Positions 35,909 through 46,183 of a stretch of 64,000 nucleotides of DNA are shown piece by piece. The notes under the pieces are model-generated. The model worked only from the letters and a program-made list of their open reading frames with translations, was not told the origin of the DNA and ran no database searches. How positions within the stretch are numbered: position 1 is the stretch's first letter; each line of letters opens with the position of its first letter. The translations under genes were made by a program, and so were the position numbers. The DNA is taken from assembly GCA_032718475.1 (NCBI GenBank), contig JAUCBJ010006774.1, forward strand, positions 81,326 through 145,325, given 5' to 3'. The stretch is from Nemertoderma westbladi (Eukaryota > Xenacoelomorpha > Nemertodermatida > Nemertodermatidae).

Positions 35909-36025
35909 ATGCTTAAATTGTTGGTATTTGCAACATTTGTTGTAGTTGGATTCAGTTTGCGTTGCAAACGTACAATGTCGGATGGAGATATCAAAGATAG
36001 AGGAGATCTTTGCGATTTTTGCTGG
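35909..36025 (+). CDS. Ly6/three-finger-like secreted protein, exon 1
   Basis: Thirty-nine codons start at an ATG with A at -3 and end exactly at a consensus donor GTATGT (36026-36031), phase 0. Residues 1-16 form a clear signal peptide (MLKLLVFATFVVVGFS); the mature part would begin near LRC, a usual start of Ly6 domains. Three cysteines are encoded here (C19, C35, C38). The frame continues in phase 0 into the exon at 40330-40491, giving a 92-residue secreted protein. Ly6/uPAR-type genes are usually small, with an intron near the signal peptide or mid-domain, and act as secreted or membrane-anchored receptors, modulators or, in some animals, toxins. Nothing here tells which. No GPI-anchor hydrophobic tail follows. 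Transcription should be tested before the function is discussed. Confidence 0.65.
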
Positions 36026-36356
36026 GTATGTACAGTACCATGTCTTTTGCATGAAACGTTACACATACTGTAGGTAGATGCCACAACAAAAGAGTGAGCC
36101 CAATATACCAAAATAATTTCCTAGTTTAACTTTGATAGGTCGGAATTATTGTTCGGGTCGGAAATCTCCTAGTCTATATGTTAAACGAACATGTTAATTT
36201 ATATTTGGTCAAAATCCCATATTCTGTATATTAAAGCAATAATAATACTTTAGGCACTAAATGTATACATAGAACATAGCACTAAGTTTCCTTCGTACCC
36301 ATTGAGGCAGCGTCTTTAACAAAAAATCATGGAAAAAGCAATCCAGGTTATGCCAA
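36026..36356. other. Intron start and LINE 5' region
   Basis: This is the 5' part of the Ly6-like gene's intron. The exact left boundary of the LINE is not visible. A short frame from ATG 36329 (about 30 codons) overlaps the LINE frame start in another phase and could be the end of a first LINE ORF or a frameshifted start, but I cannot support either. Confidence 0.4.
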
Positions 36357-39300
36357 ATGGGAGGACTTCATCATCTACAGGCAGATACAACGGCAGGTCT
36401 AATATCACCAGAATCTAGCTCAACTGACATGCACTGTAAAACTGAGCGATTAGATATGTCAACAAATGATGTTATCTATAGGAAAGAATATCTTGCAACA
36501 AAGGATGCATTGCCATTAACTCAACTTAGAATATCCACATATAACTGCCGCGGGTTCAACGGAAATGCTCCATACATAACTGATCTACTGGAAGATTGTG
36601 ATGTTTTAGGAATTCAAGAACACTGGTTAGATGCACAGGAATGTGAACTTTTTCTCAGAAATCTGCACATCGAGTTTGAAGTTGAGTTTACAGTCAGCAA
36701 ACAAATGTCAAATCCACTCAGAAAAAGAGGAGTTGGTGGAACAGCACTTTTCTACCGCAAAAACATTTTCAATGTCATAAATAAGTTTGAATCTGGTGGT
36801 GATATAACTGGTATTGTGACGAATGTCAAATCTCTCAATGTCAATCCCATTGCCCTAATTGCAGGATATGCTCCAGACAGTGGTAAGGATGACCAAACAT
36901 TTAGCTCTTTCCTGGGGAGATTGGAGGCAACTTTGACGCATTTCAGTCATGCAACACCATTCATCATGATTGATGCTAATGCCGATATTGGCTCCAGTCA
37001 AGGACCACGGTGTAACCAACAACAACCAACAAAGCGTGGTAAAATGCTATTAAATTTTCTCACAGATAACAAACTTACAGCTGTTGATACCCTAGAATTA
37101 TGCAATGGCCCGTGTCATACATTCCAGGGCCATGGAAATTCTTATATTGACCATGTACTCACAAACCTCAATGGACTTCGACTCTGCACAGAAGGTCAGG
37201 TGTATGACCATGACGAACTCAGGAATGGATCAGACCACAGCCCAGTATCAATTAAACTATATCCTATTTTAGCTCCAGCAACCGAACCTAAAGAGGAAGC
37301 CATAAGCAACACCACAGTGAGAATGAAATGCACCAAGAAACAACTGTTACTTAATTGGAACAAAACATCGGCTGAAAATATATCCAAATATAAAATAGAG
37401 GTGAACACCAATCTCAAAGCACTCCAGGAAGAGTATGGCAATAACCCTATTACCTGGACAGAAAAAATAATGAATGTGTATCTAGAGAAAGTGACACACA
37501 CCATTCAGCAAGCAGCTTCAAAGTTTATCATGAAAATCACAATCAGAAAGAAAACCAAAAACCTTAGAATAATAAACAAGAAGCTCAACTCTCGGAGCAA
37601 AACAACAAAAGGTTTATATAAACAATGGTGCAGTAATGGAAAGTCACCTTATGACCCACTTGGGGAGGCCTTTAAAGAGTCCAAAAAGAATAGCCGTAGA
37701 CTCAGAAACTGGTTGGCAAACAAGCTGACAGCGGATCAGGTATTGAGGGCAACAAGCAACAAGAACACATCACCAAAAGACTATTGGAAATTCTTCAGCA
37801 CTAAAAAGAATAGTCCGAAAGCAGCAGATCCAACAACTGAGGAAAGGATAAAATCATATTTCTCAAAAAAATTTCGATGTGAAAATGATAACACAAATAC
37901 TCAAGACCTTCTCACTCTCAACAAAGACCTAGATGATGAATGTGATGGCTCTTGTACCCCGGTGATCTCAGAATTGTGGGTAAAATGCGCGATCTTTTCT
38001 CTGAATCGAGGGAAGGCACCAGATTTTGACACATTGACTGTCGAACACCTTTTAAATCTTGATCCAATAGTAATTTCGGTATGCTTAAGGAATGTTATTC
38101 AAGCTGCCCTCCTGCTAGGAAAAGTTCCCACCTCTTTTGGTAGAACATTATTAAACACCATACACAAAGGCTCAAGAAAGGATCCTTACTGCCCAAAATC
38201 ATTCAGGCCTGTGTCAACAATTAGTATCTTTGCCAAAATTATGGAAGCGATAATCTTGAAACACTACCTAACCAACATTGCTCCAGCTGAACTCCAAACA
38301 GCTTACCGTAAGGGCTTGGGAACAGATATTGTGGTAGCAGCATTGCTTGAGTTAATCCACAACAATGAAAAGCAAAACCAAGGAACATATGTGTGTCAGA
38401 TGGACATACAGAGTGCCTTCGATGAGGTGAATCATTGCAAACTTTTCAACAAACTGAGACATAAAATCAACCCATATGTTTGTAGAATGTTGGTGCATTA
38501 CTACTCAAATAGCTATATGTTCATCAAGTTTGGTCAATGTATTGACACTGATGGGTTCAAGGTAACAATTGGAATACTTCAAGGTTCAATCCTCTCACCA
38601 CACCTCTTCAACTTCTTCCTAAGAGAAGTCTTCACAGACATGGAGAATATCAAACTTGGGTGCTTCATCAATAATCAATGGCTTGGCTGCCTTTCGTATG
38701 CAGATGACATACTCCTAATATCTACATTATCCAGTGAAATTGAAATGATGAGTGCACGCCTAAATGAGTCACTCAGAAAAATTGGACTTGGCATAGCCAC
38801 TGATAAAACAAAATGGACGTACTGCAAGCCCCCTAGAAGTAACAAGTATATACCATGCTTCCTTAACCTGATGGGTGATCTTGTTCCCTTTAGTAGGAGC
38901 ATAACATTTCTCGGCTATAAGGTATTTCATGAGCCCATTACAGCTTACCATGATGTTATCTGCAAAATCACGTTGCTATCGGAGATTTTCCACAGAAATG
39001 GTTGGACATCGCGTAAGCATGAGGTAAAGGACGTTAGAAAAATTTGGAACTCATGCGCATTACCTTCTCTACTCTATAATCTTACCTTCCAAATTGGCAC
39101 ACTTACTGATACTCAAGTGAAATCACTCGATGCTTACTACCGAAAACATCTGAGGGGACTACTATGCGTCGGCAACTACTTGAGTAACAGCACTGTAATA
39201 GGGCTCTTTAACACAGGAAATCTGTCAAACGAAGCTTTCAAGAGTATGCTCAGACTTATCCAGCGAGTGAAGTACTGCCCTAGCCTCACCCTCCAATACT

Positions 39301-40325
39301 GCCTCCGTATTAACCTTGATAAATCTTGTAATACTTCTAAAGACAATTACCTAGGACTAGGTGGAACTTATAACAGAGCAAATCAGGAGTACGCAATTCC
39401 ATCTACCAACTCACTTTTAAATTCAGTGTACAACAAGAAGTCTCTAATGAAATACGTCTGTGAAGGCACAACAAGTTACATTGAAGATCGACATATTGAT
39501 TTCATCACATCTGTATTTACCCTCAGAAGAGAACATTTCTCCATTAAAAATCAACGAATCAGGGAATACTTTAATGTATAATACCACACCACACACACAG
39601 ATCATTGGTACTAACACTCGTTATTTTACCTTAATGCTGGATTAGTGACTTCCAAAATTAAAGTTATAAAAATTGTATTGTGTATATTGAGATGAACCAC
39701 TTACATCAACCAACATAACGGTTTAGCTGTGCTCTCGTGACTGGGTGACTTAGTCACCAATTTTATATGTGCAGCTATTAAATACTACCACTATGCTATC
39801 AAACCAACTACCGTCGACTGGCTGTCATGCTATTAGTCTTGTTATTAACCATCCAAATCGTAATCCTGCTTGTTTCCACCCTACCGGTAATTAATTTCCG
39901 TATCAATCAAATCATTATTACATTACTATCGCTTCATTTGATGTCTGTGAACCTAACTAATGAACTGCATAATGTATAAATATTGTCTCCTTTTGCTTCA
40001 TAATCAATGTCAATCATAATGTTATTTCAACTATTGTTTCTTATTTAACTTTGCCCAAATCTCATACCAAACCAATAATAAACACAATCTACTGATTATG
40101 TTATACTTATGCACACTTATTGCACACTTACTATATATATACATATGCCTATGACATCTTATTGTAAATTTTAATCTGTGCTGTGTAATTTTTAAATTTT
40201 AATTTGTATCTCTGAATGTCTTATACCGATTTTAATGTGTCAATCTTGTGCACTTTTATTATATGTTCTTGTGCAATTTTATGTCAATTTTATTTGATTA
40301 AAACAATGAAATGAAATGAAATATT
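36300..40325 (+). mobile_element. Near-complete APE-type LINE inside the intron
   Basis: One long ORF (36357-39581), about 740 bp of 3' UTR and a terminal (ATGAA)n tail at about 40305-40321 define a non-LTR retrotransposon of about 4 kb, inserted in the same orientation as the host gene. The left boundary (36300) is approximate because no target-site duplication could be identified. The right end stops a few bases before the intron's acceptor TTTCAG, so the branch point and pyrimidine tract of the host intron must lie within or beside element sequence. Confidence 0.8.
36357..39581 (+). CDS. LINE ORF2: APE endonuclease and reverse transcriptase, 1074 aa
   Basis: An uninterrupted frame with the full domain set of a non-LTR retrotransposon polyprotein. 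The endonuclease/exonuclease/phosphatase domain (about 57-302) shows TYNCRG (N63), QEHW (E88), GYAP, DANAD (D206), SYIDHV (D265, H266) and the catalytic SDH (292-294). A linker follows. The RT domain (about 540-870) has FRPVS, motif A MDIQSAFDE (D683, D689), motif B GILQGSILSP (739-748), motif C YADD (781-784) and FLGY. The last ~220 residues match the truncated copy at 19.5-20.8 kb. No RNase H motif was noticed. All catalytic residues are present and there is no frameshift, so the copy may be young and potentially active. The enzyme nicks the target and primes cDNA synthesis there. ATG 36357 is the first in-frame Met; the true start could differ. LINE clade not resolved. Confidence 0.85.
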   Translation: MGGLHHLQADTTAGLISPESSSTDMHCKTERLDMSTNDVIYRKEYLATKDALPLTQLRISTYNCRGFNGNAPYITDLLEDCDVLGIQEHWLDAQECELFLRNLHIEFEVEFTVSKQMSNPLRKRGVGGTALFYRKNIFNVINKFESGGDITGIVTNVKSLNVNPIALIAGYAPDSGKDDQTFSSFLGRLEATLTHFSHATPFIMIDANADIGSSQGPRCNQQQPTKRGKMLLNFLTDNKLTAVDTLELCNGPCHTFQGHGNSYIDHVLTNLNGLRLCTEGQVYDHDELRNGSDHSPVSIKLYPILAPATEPKEEAISNTTVRMKCTKKQLLLNWNKTSAENISKYKIEVNTNLKALQEEYGNNPITWTEKIMNVYLEKVTHTIQQAASKFIMKITIRKKTKNLRIINKKLNSRSKTTKGLYKQWCSNGKSPYDPLGEAFKESKKNSRRLRNWLANKLTADQVLRATSNKNTSPKDYWKFFSTKKNSPKAADPTTEERIKSYFSKKFRCENDNTNTQDLLTLNKDLDDECDGSCTPVISELWVKCAIFSLNRGKAPDFDTLTVEHLLNLDPIVISVCLRNVIQAALLLGKVPTSFGRTLLNTIHKGSRKDPYCPKSFRPVSTISIFAKIMEAIILKHYLTNIAPAELQTAYRKGLGTDIVVAALLELIHNNEKQNQGTYVCQMDIQSAFDEVNHCKLFNKLRHKINPYVCRMLVHYYSNSYMFIKFGQCIDTDGFKVTIGILQGSILSPHLFNFFLREVFTDMENIKLGCFINNQWLGCLSYADDILLISTLSSEIEMMSARLNESLRKIGLGIATDKTKWTYCKPPRSNKYIPCFLNLMGDLVPFSRSITFLGYKVFHEPITAYHDVICKITLLSEIFHRNGWTSRKHEVKDVRKIWNSCALPSLLYNLTFQIGTLTDTQVKSLDAYYRKHLRGLLCVGNYLSNSTVIGLFNTGNLSNEAFKSMLRLIQRVKYCPSLTLQYCLRINLDKSCNTSKDNYLGLGGTYNRANQEYAIPSTNSLLNSVYNKKSLMKYVCEGTTSYIEDRHIDFITSVFTLRREHFSIKNQRIREYFNV

Positions 40326-40329
40326 TCAG

Positions 40330-40491
40330 AGTTTGAAAATAGGAGATAACACAGTATATGACGGCGTAGTGGGAATGGCGGGCATCCTGCCAGATTACCG
40401 ACAATATTGCGACATTGCAGAACCATTGCTTTGTGCGGATCACCCGGATTGCGAATTAATTTGCTGTGACGATAAAGACATGTGCAACTAA
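40330..40491 (+). CDS. Ly6/three-finger-like secreted protein, exon 2
   Basis: This exon follows acceptor ATATTTCAG (AG at 40328-40329) and encodes 53 residues to TAA at 40489-40491, in phase 0 with exon 1. Six cysteines lie here (protein positions C66, C74, C80, C84, C85, C91). The C-terminus ends CELICCDDKDMCN, the CC-x4/5-CN signature of Ly6/uPAR three-finger domains, with Asn as the last residue. Nine cysteines in total is an odd count: the C-x2-C pair usual near the start of these domains is represented by a single Cys. Either one cysteine is free or pairs between chains, or the domain is a divergent variant. A small Cys-rich secreted protein of another type is the alternative. The signature, size and exon phase make the gene call stronger than the family call. 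Confidence 0.65.
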   Translation, partial: SLKIGDNTVYDGVVGMAGILPDYRQYCDIAEPLLCADHPDCELICCDDKDMCN

Positions 40492-40567
40492 ATAACTATT
40501 ATTTTAAATTAATTGTGTTCGCATGAGTACCGGTTCCTCTGTACTTACTTGTGAATGGTGGTGGATT

Positions 40568-40573
40568 AATAAA
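40568..40573 (+). promoter_or_regulatory. Poly(A) signal AATAAA
   Basis: A canonical AATAAA lies 77 bp after the stop codon of the Ly6-like gene and just before the minisatellite starting at 40590. It supports the gene's 3' end. Confidence 0.6.
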
Positions 40574-40589
40574 CAATAAGTCTGAATTA

Positions 40590-41540
40590 CTGGGTTTCGG
40601 GTATAGTTTGTACTACCCACAACAGCTGGGTTTGGGGTATAGTTTGTACTACCCACAACAGCTGGGTTTGGGGTATAGTTTGTACTACCCACAACAGCTG
40701 GGTTTGGGGTATAGTTTGTACTACCCACAACAGCTGGGTTTGGGGTATAGTTTGTACTACCCACAACAGCTGGGTTTGGGGTATAGTTTGTACTACCCAC
40801 AACAGCTGGGTTTGGGGTATAGTTTGTACTACCCACAACAGCTGGGTTTGGGGTATAGTTTGTACTACCCACAACAGCTGGGTTTGGGGTATAGTTTGTA
40901 CTACCCACAACAGCTGGGTTTGGGGTATAGTTTGTACTACCCACAACAGCTGGGTTTGGGGTATAGTTTGTACTACCCACAACAGCTGGGTTTGGGGTAT
41001 AGTTTGTACTACCCACAACAGCACATCATATTTTAGTCTTTATATTACTGGGTTTGGGGTATAGTTTGTACTACCCACAACAGCACATCATATTTTAGTC
41101 TTTATATTACTGGGTTTGGGGTATAGTTTGTACTACCCACAACAGCACATCATATTTTAGTCTTTATATTACTGGGTTTGGGGTATAGTTTGTACTACCC
41201 ACAACAGCACATCATATTTTAGTCTTTATATTACTGGGTTTGGGGTATAGTTTGTACTACCCACAACAGCACATCATATTTTAGTCTTTATATTACTGGG
41301 TTTGGGGTATAGTTTGTACTACCCACAACAGCACATCATATTTTAGTCTTTATATTACTGGGTTTGGGGTATAGTTTGTACTACCCACAACAGCACATCA
41401 TATTTTAGTCTTTATATTACTGGGTTTGGGGTATAGTTTGTACTACCCACAACAGCACATCATATTTTAGTCTTTATATTACTGGGTTTGGGGTATAGTT
41501 TGTACTACCCACAACAGCACATCATATTTTAGTCTTTATA
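40590..41540. repeat. Composite minisatellite, 36-bp then 62-bp units
   Basis: Eleven 36-bp units (CTGGGTTTGGGGTATAG .. TACCCACAACAG) are followed by nine 62-bp units. Each of the latter is the same 36-mer plus a 26-bp addition (CACATCATATTTTAGTC..). Copies are nearly identical; the first has TTTCGGG for TTTGGGG. The lengths add up: 40590 + 396 = 40986, then 9 x 62 minus 3. Within a unit, GGGTATAGT and ACTACCC form a weak inverted pair. Open frames here are artefacts. Confidence 0.95.
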
Positions 41541-43220
41541 GGTAATAAACAATTATTTACTTATATTTAAAAAATAGGTAATTTGGTGAAAATATCGAGA
41601 CTTGAAAAATATCGAGAGTAAAAATAACGAGTATTGAAAAATAACGCGATTTAAAAATATGGATAGTACTAGATTGTGACAACAGTCGAAAACAGGCGAA
41701 AACAGTTGGAATGTGGGGAAAACAGACGAAAACAGTTAGATCGTTTAAAAATAATCATCCATGCATCTAGGTGGGATAAATATTTCTCCATTTGACGCAA
41801 CACCGCCGCGGCCGCTATGAGGGAGGTGAATACCGCGGCCGCTCCTAAAGCCGCAGGCCATCGCTAACTATATAGGTTAACTTGGGATTCTGGGGGACTT
41901 TTCGATGAAGGAACAGACCAAATTTTTTTATTTTCTCACCAGGGGAGCGGCTCGGAATTCTAAGATATTAGCAACTCTAACATTATTAAATCTAACCCTT
42001 CGACGGACACGGCGGACAAAAAACCGTCATTTTTTCGACAATTTTAAAAAATTTTTGAAAGGCGCTCTACAGTGGCTCGAAAAAACCCTAGGTTATTGCT
42101 TAACCGACGCCGGGATACGATAGAAGGGATTAATTAGTGAATTCGTTTTTTTTTTCAAAAAAGATTACCACGCCTTTTTTCCGAAAATGTCCGTCAAAGT
42201 TGAAAAAACGGACAAAATGACTTTGCGGGATCCGCTATAACTCGGCTAATATTAATCGTACGGGGACGAAAGTAACGCGGTTGGAAAGGGGAAGAGTGGT
42301 ACTACCTTCGTATCGAATGGGGGTAAGATATTTATTAAAATTTCGGGTGGAAAAAGGGGCTGTAAATTTATACGTTTTTGTCCGTCTTTTTTGGAAAACT
42401 TATTTCCGAAATGTTTAATTCGACAACGCGGGTAGGAATCCACTAATTCTTTTATGAAACTCGTAGAAGACCATTGGGGCTACGTTCCTATCGAATGGGG
42501 GTACAAAAAATATGTCGGCAATAGGGGCCAATAAGGGCCAGAATTTGTAAAGTAGTTTTTATCGAATAATTTTTTATTTTTAAATTTAGTTGGTTAAGGT
42601 ACATTCTATACAGTCAATATCCATACGGGGAATTCAAATATGCTATTGGTTATGCTCCAAGGATGATATTAAAAAAATGAGGGCCAAAATTATAATTTCG
42701 CGCTTCAAACTTGCTTCGCGGGAAATCGTCTAGCTCGAAAACTATTTAACTTACGGGAGATTTGTTTACACAGACTTATAGTGCGTTAAATTATCTATCT
42801 AACAGCGTTAATCACAGCGCCGGAGGTATTATAAAACTGGAGCGGCAGGCGATCGTGTGAAATATAATATTTATAAAAAGGGACGAAAATTTTTTTTTTT
42901 TAACAAATCGCTATTCCATTATAATTTAGCGTATTGCGCCAAAAGTACCTGTAAAAAGTATCAAATTAACTCCGCTATCTTTTATCTTAACATATATAAT
43001 TAAAATTACGAATTTTAATGGTCGAAAAATATCGCGTTATTTTGGCCCTTTTTTTAAATTTTTTTGGGGCCAAAAATAACCCCTTCTCAAAAGATTAAGA
43101 AAAAAATTACGGCAAAGAATATACCAATTTTATTGAATTTGGACCACCAGAACCGAAGTTAGAGCGATTTTAGTGAAAAAATAAAAATAATTTTTTTTGC
43201 AAAAAAATTAAGAATGGTCA
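41541..43220. other. AT-rich spacer with short degenerate repeats
   Basis: No gene is recognised. It contains repeated AAAATATCGAGA-like and GAAAACAG-CGAAAACAG phrases (41585-41741). An isolated GC-rich spot has two CCGCGGCCGCT motifs (41808-41842). Further right, poly-T/A-rich sequence has recurring TATCGAATGGGGGTA phrases (about 42312 and 42491). It may be decayed transposon sequence. Confidence 0.5.
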
Positions 43221-43293
43221 GGTCAATATTGAATTTCGAACCCGCGAACTTAGGTTTCATTAACGTGATTGATAATCACTAGACTATGTGACC
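43221..43293 (-). tRNA. tRNA-like pseudogene or SINE head
   Basis: The minus-strand 73-mer begins GGTCACA and ends TTGACC, so five acceptor-stem pairs (GGTCA/TGACC) form. It has an A-box-like TAGTCTAGTGA at the usual place and a B-box-like GGGTTCGAA. The T-stem and anticodon stem do not pair well, so it is not a functional tRNA. It could be the tRNA-derived head of a SINE or a degenerate tRNA copy. Related sequence with TAACTTCGGTTCT in opposite orientations lies on either side, near 43160 and 43340. Confidence 0.4.
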
Positions 43294-45086
43294 AAGTGAA
43301 TTTGAAATTTTCGAGTGACTATTTTTAAACATAAATAACTTCGGTTCTACTGGGCCGTTTGATCTGAAACTTTTTTCATTGGATAGAGGATAGATTGTAG
43401 TGTGTGAAATAGGATAAAACTTGGGAAAAGACTTATGTGCACTTAGTGCAAAATGCACTTAAATAGTGAACATTTTTTCGATATTTCAAACACTATTATT
43501 TCCAGTTCTATTCATCGTAGAATGTTATTTTTTGTATTAAAATGTAGTTTGGAATGATTTCTAACTATAATCGAAACATTTGTTTAACTTTTTATGTCTA
43601 TGAAGTGACTTAAAATGTCCATGAATATGGTCCAAAATCGCAAATCCAGATTTATTCAATTGGATTTTTGACACTTTTAGCGACTGACACTTGATCATAC
43701 ACCATCGTAGATCGGTAGAGGATAAACATAAGTTTGTTAAATAAGAGCCACCATTACGATCTGCTAAAGTGCATTTGTACAAATAAGTGTGCAAATAAAA
43801 GTCATGAAAATAAAAGTGCAAATTTTTTAATAAGGTCAAATTATATAGTATTGGGTTATTTTCTTTGCAGATACTTTATTTTCATATTAATATGTTGTTT
43901 GAACCTTACTGAGCGCATTAGGGGATATGCGTACAAATAACCGGCCCTTATGAGGCTTCGATTGGGTAAATTAATAAAACATAAGGTTGTATAGTATAAT
44001 ATTCTAAAAACCAGTGTGATATTAAATGCACTTTAAATAATAAATAGAAATCAAATAACAATTGGACCACACAATTAAAAACTCGCACAATTTTGTACTT
44101 ATTATATCGCTTCAAATTAATTCAACAGTGGATATTTGGGGGAAGGGGGAAGTTACAGTGTGCATTCGGGGGAAGTTTGGTGAACTGCATTTATGCAGTG
44201 AATCCAAACTTCCCCCTTTGATATATCATATACTTAAGACATGCTAGGGTGACGGGGAAATATTTGTTACTGTCACACTTTGCTTCCATTTATCCTATCC
44301 TTTATTATTACCCCAGTCAGATAAGAGATAATAAATCAGTAAAAACTAAACTAAACTGTCTTTCATGCAAACAAATTTCTAACTAAAGACGGGTGAATGA
44401 CCATGACCATGGAAATAATTTTAAATATAATTGTATATCAACTATTTGGGGAGGCTTCCAAGTTAAACCCGAAAACAATTATTTTGTTACATAGTAAATT
44501 AACGTTGTATGTTCTTCTTCCTTTCATAATAACATATAAATGAAATATCTCAGATCGCTATGCCCTGTAACATTTCACAACCAAAATATTTAAATGTGAA
44601 AAGTGTAGGCCTACCACACTCCGCCCAAACAACCGCAAACGCATAGCCAACAAATTTAACAAAAGGTTACATACATGTTGGGTTCATGACGAGATGAGTG
44701 AAAATTGATCGCGTAATATAAAGTAAAAAATTAAGAGACGGGCTGGCTCTCCTCCACTTTCTTACCCAATGGATATGTTGTTGTAATAATCTAATATTGG
44801 GGCGGCTTTCTCTCGGTGAAAATGGATATTGAAGTTAACTACTTTATCTTAATCTAGTTTAAACTTTAGTGGCATTTATAATGTCGCTAACTTCAGCTTA
44901 AGATGACGTTCTACCCATAAGGCCATAACCCAACCAGTGTACAATAACACTGATTACCCGTTGCATGATTATGGATTACTCCAGTACTGCAGTAAGCCTA
45001 CAGAGTAGGTAGAGTATTCAGTAAGTCTATTGTACCGGCACCCGTACCGGCACCCGTACCGGCACCGATAGAAGAAGATGTTGAAG
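43294..45086. other. AT-rich spacer
   Basis: No gene is seen. It contains the hairpin at 44168-44216 and a short CCGGCACCCGTA repeat (about 45034-45064) next to the DNA transposon. Confidence 0.55.
44168..44216. other. Strong inverted repeat / hairpin
   Basis: GGGGGAAGTTTGG (44168-44180) pairs perfectly with CCAAACTTCCCCC (44204-44216). An inner CTGCAT/ATGCAG pair leaves only a two-base loop. A transcript would fold into a compact stem of about 19 pairs with two small bulges. Confidence 0.65.
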
Positions 45087-45088
45087 TA

Positions 45089-46181
45089 CAGTCCCAATTC
45101 CAATAAGCATTAACTTGGTAATTTTGGTGGCCAAAATGGCCAAATAAAAACTGCGGTATTTATGAAAGGAACTCCTCAGGCCCGTTGGCTTGTCAATCAC
45201 AGCCAGTGAATAGAGGCTGAGTGTAAGTAAAGCCCAGCATGTTGGCACTTAGGTAGAGAGAAAGCATCCCTCTCCAGGGGAAATTTGACGCAAATAACAG
45301 ATGATTACTCTCAAAAATAAAACTGTAACCTGTTCATTTATGTTTAATTTATTGTTTTGGTTAAAATAACGTGTCACTGTAACCTGCTCCTTTCCCTAAA
45401 TTGAGAATTTAACATTGAGGCGGGATATTAATTCGCCAAGGCGAGTTTTGCGTTCAGCCCCCCCCCCCCCCCCCCCCCTGTCTCGATAATTAATAATTAC
45501 ATAATCATAAAATCACCCAAATATGCCGACTATTTGCTTTGCTTTTTGCTTGTTAGCACAGAGCCAGAGCCTATTGTATGTAATGTTTTCAGTTAGTATC
45601 ACCCTCGAATTCAGTCAGACCCAGCTACTAGAAATAGGCCGCGCCGCCTAATGTGAATTTCATCAGTATACCGAACTCTTTCGAGACAGAGTGTCGCTAT
45701 TTAATAGCTGCCTCTTGCCCTGTAACAGACCCAGTTACTAACTATAGAACTATAATTAGGACGCCTTCATACAGAACGTTGCCATTTCATAATGACTCTA
45801 AACTGAAGCTACACAAAGGAAAAGGTGCGAAGTGATTATCTAATAATAACACACAAAATCCGATTATTATACATACTCCTCCAACTCCCTTATGACGTAT
45901 CAGCCTGTGCTGTATCTATGCCTCAGTGGGTGGTCTCTACTACAACTGCAATGACTCAGCTCCGGGTAAGTTAACAATCTGTCAATAAGAAAAATGAAAG
46001 CGAGCCGACATTTAGTCACAGCAACCAAATGGATGGCCAATGAGACGGACTGTCTGGACTTAGCTGAGTCGAGTTAAATCGCTTCGCCAAAACGACCTAA
46101 CAACCCATAGGAATACACTACATTTTTTGGCGATTTTGGCCGCCAAAACGACCAAAATAATGCTTATTGGGATTGGGACTG
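45089..46181. mobile_element. Non-autonomous Tc1/mariner-like DNA transposon
   Basis: A 1093-bp element flanked by TA on both sides (45087-45088 and 46182-46183). Terminal inverted repeats begin CAGTCCCAATTCCAATAAGC on the left and, in reverse complement, CAGTCCCAATCCCAATAAGC on the right. Similarity extends about 53 bp into GGCCAAAAT-GCC. TA target duplication and CAGT ends are typical of Tc1/mariner. The interior has no recognisable transposase, holds a C21 homopolymer (45458-45478) and contains a copy of the TTTATTGTTTTGGTTA family also found near the right end of the window. Mobilisation would need a transposase from elsewhere. Confidence 0.8.
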
Positions 46182-46183
46182 TA

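Noticed and set aside
40504-41036. Three 145-170-codon repeat frames at the 36/62-bp array
   Set aside because: Artefacts of the 36-bp period. They end exactly where the 62-bp units, not divisible by three, begin.
43221-43293. Functional tRNA
   Set aside because: The acceptor stem and boxes are present but the T-stem and anticodon stem do not pair.
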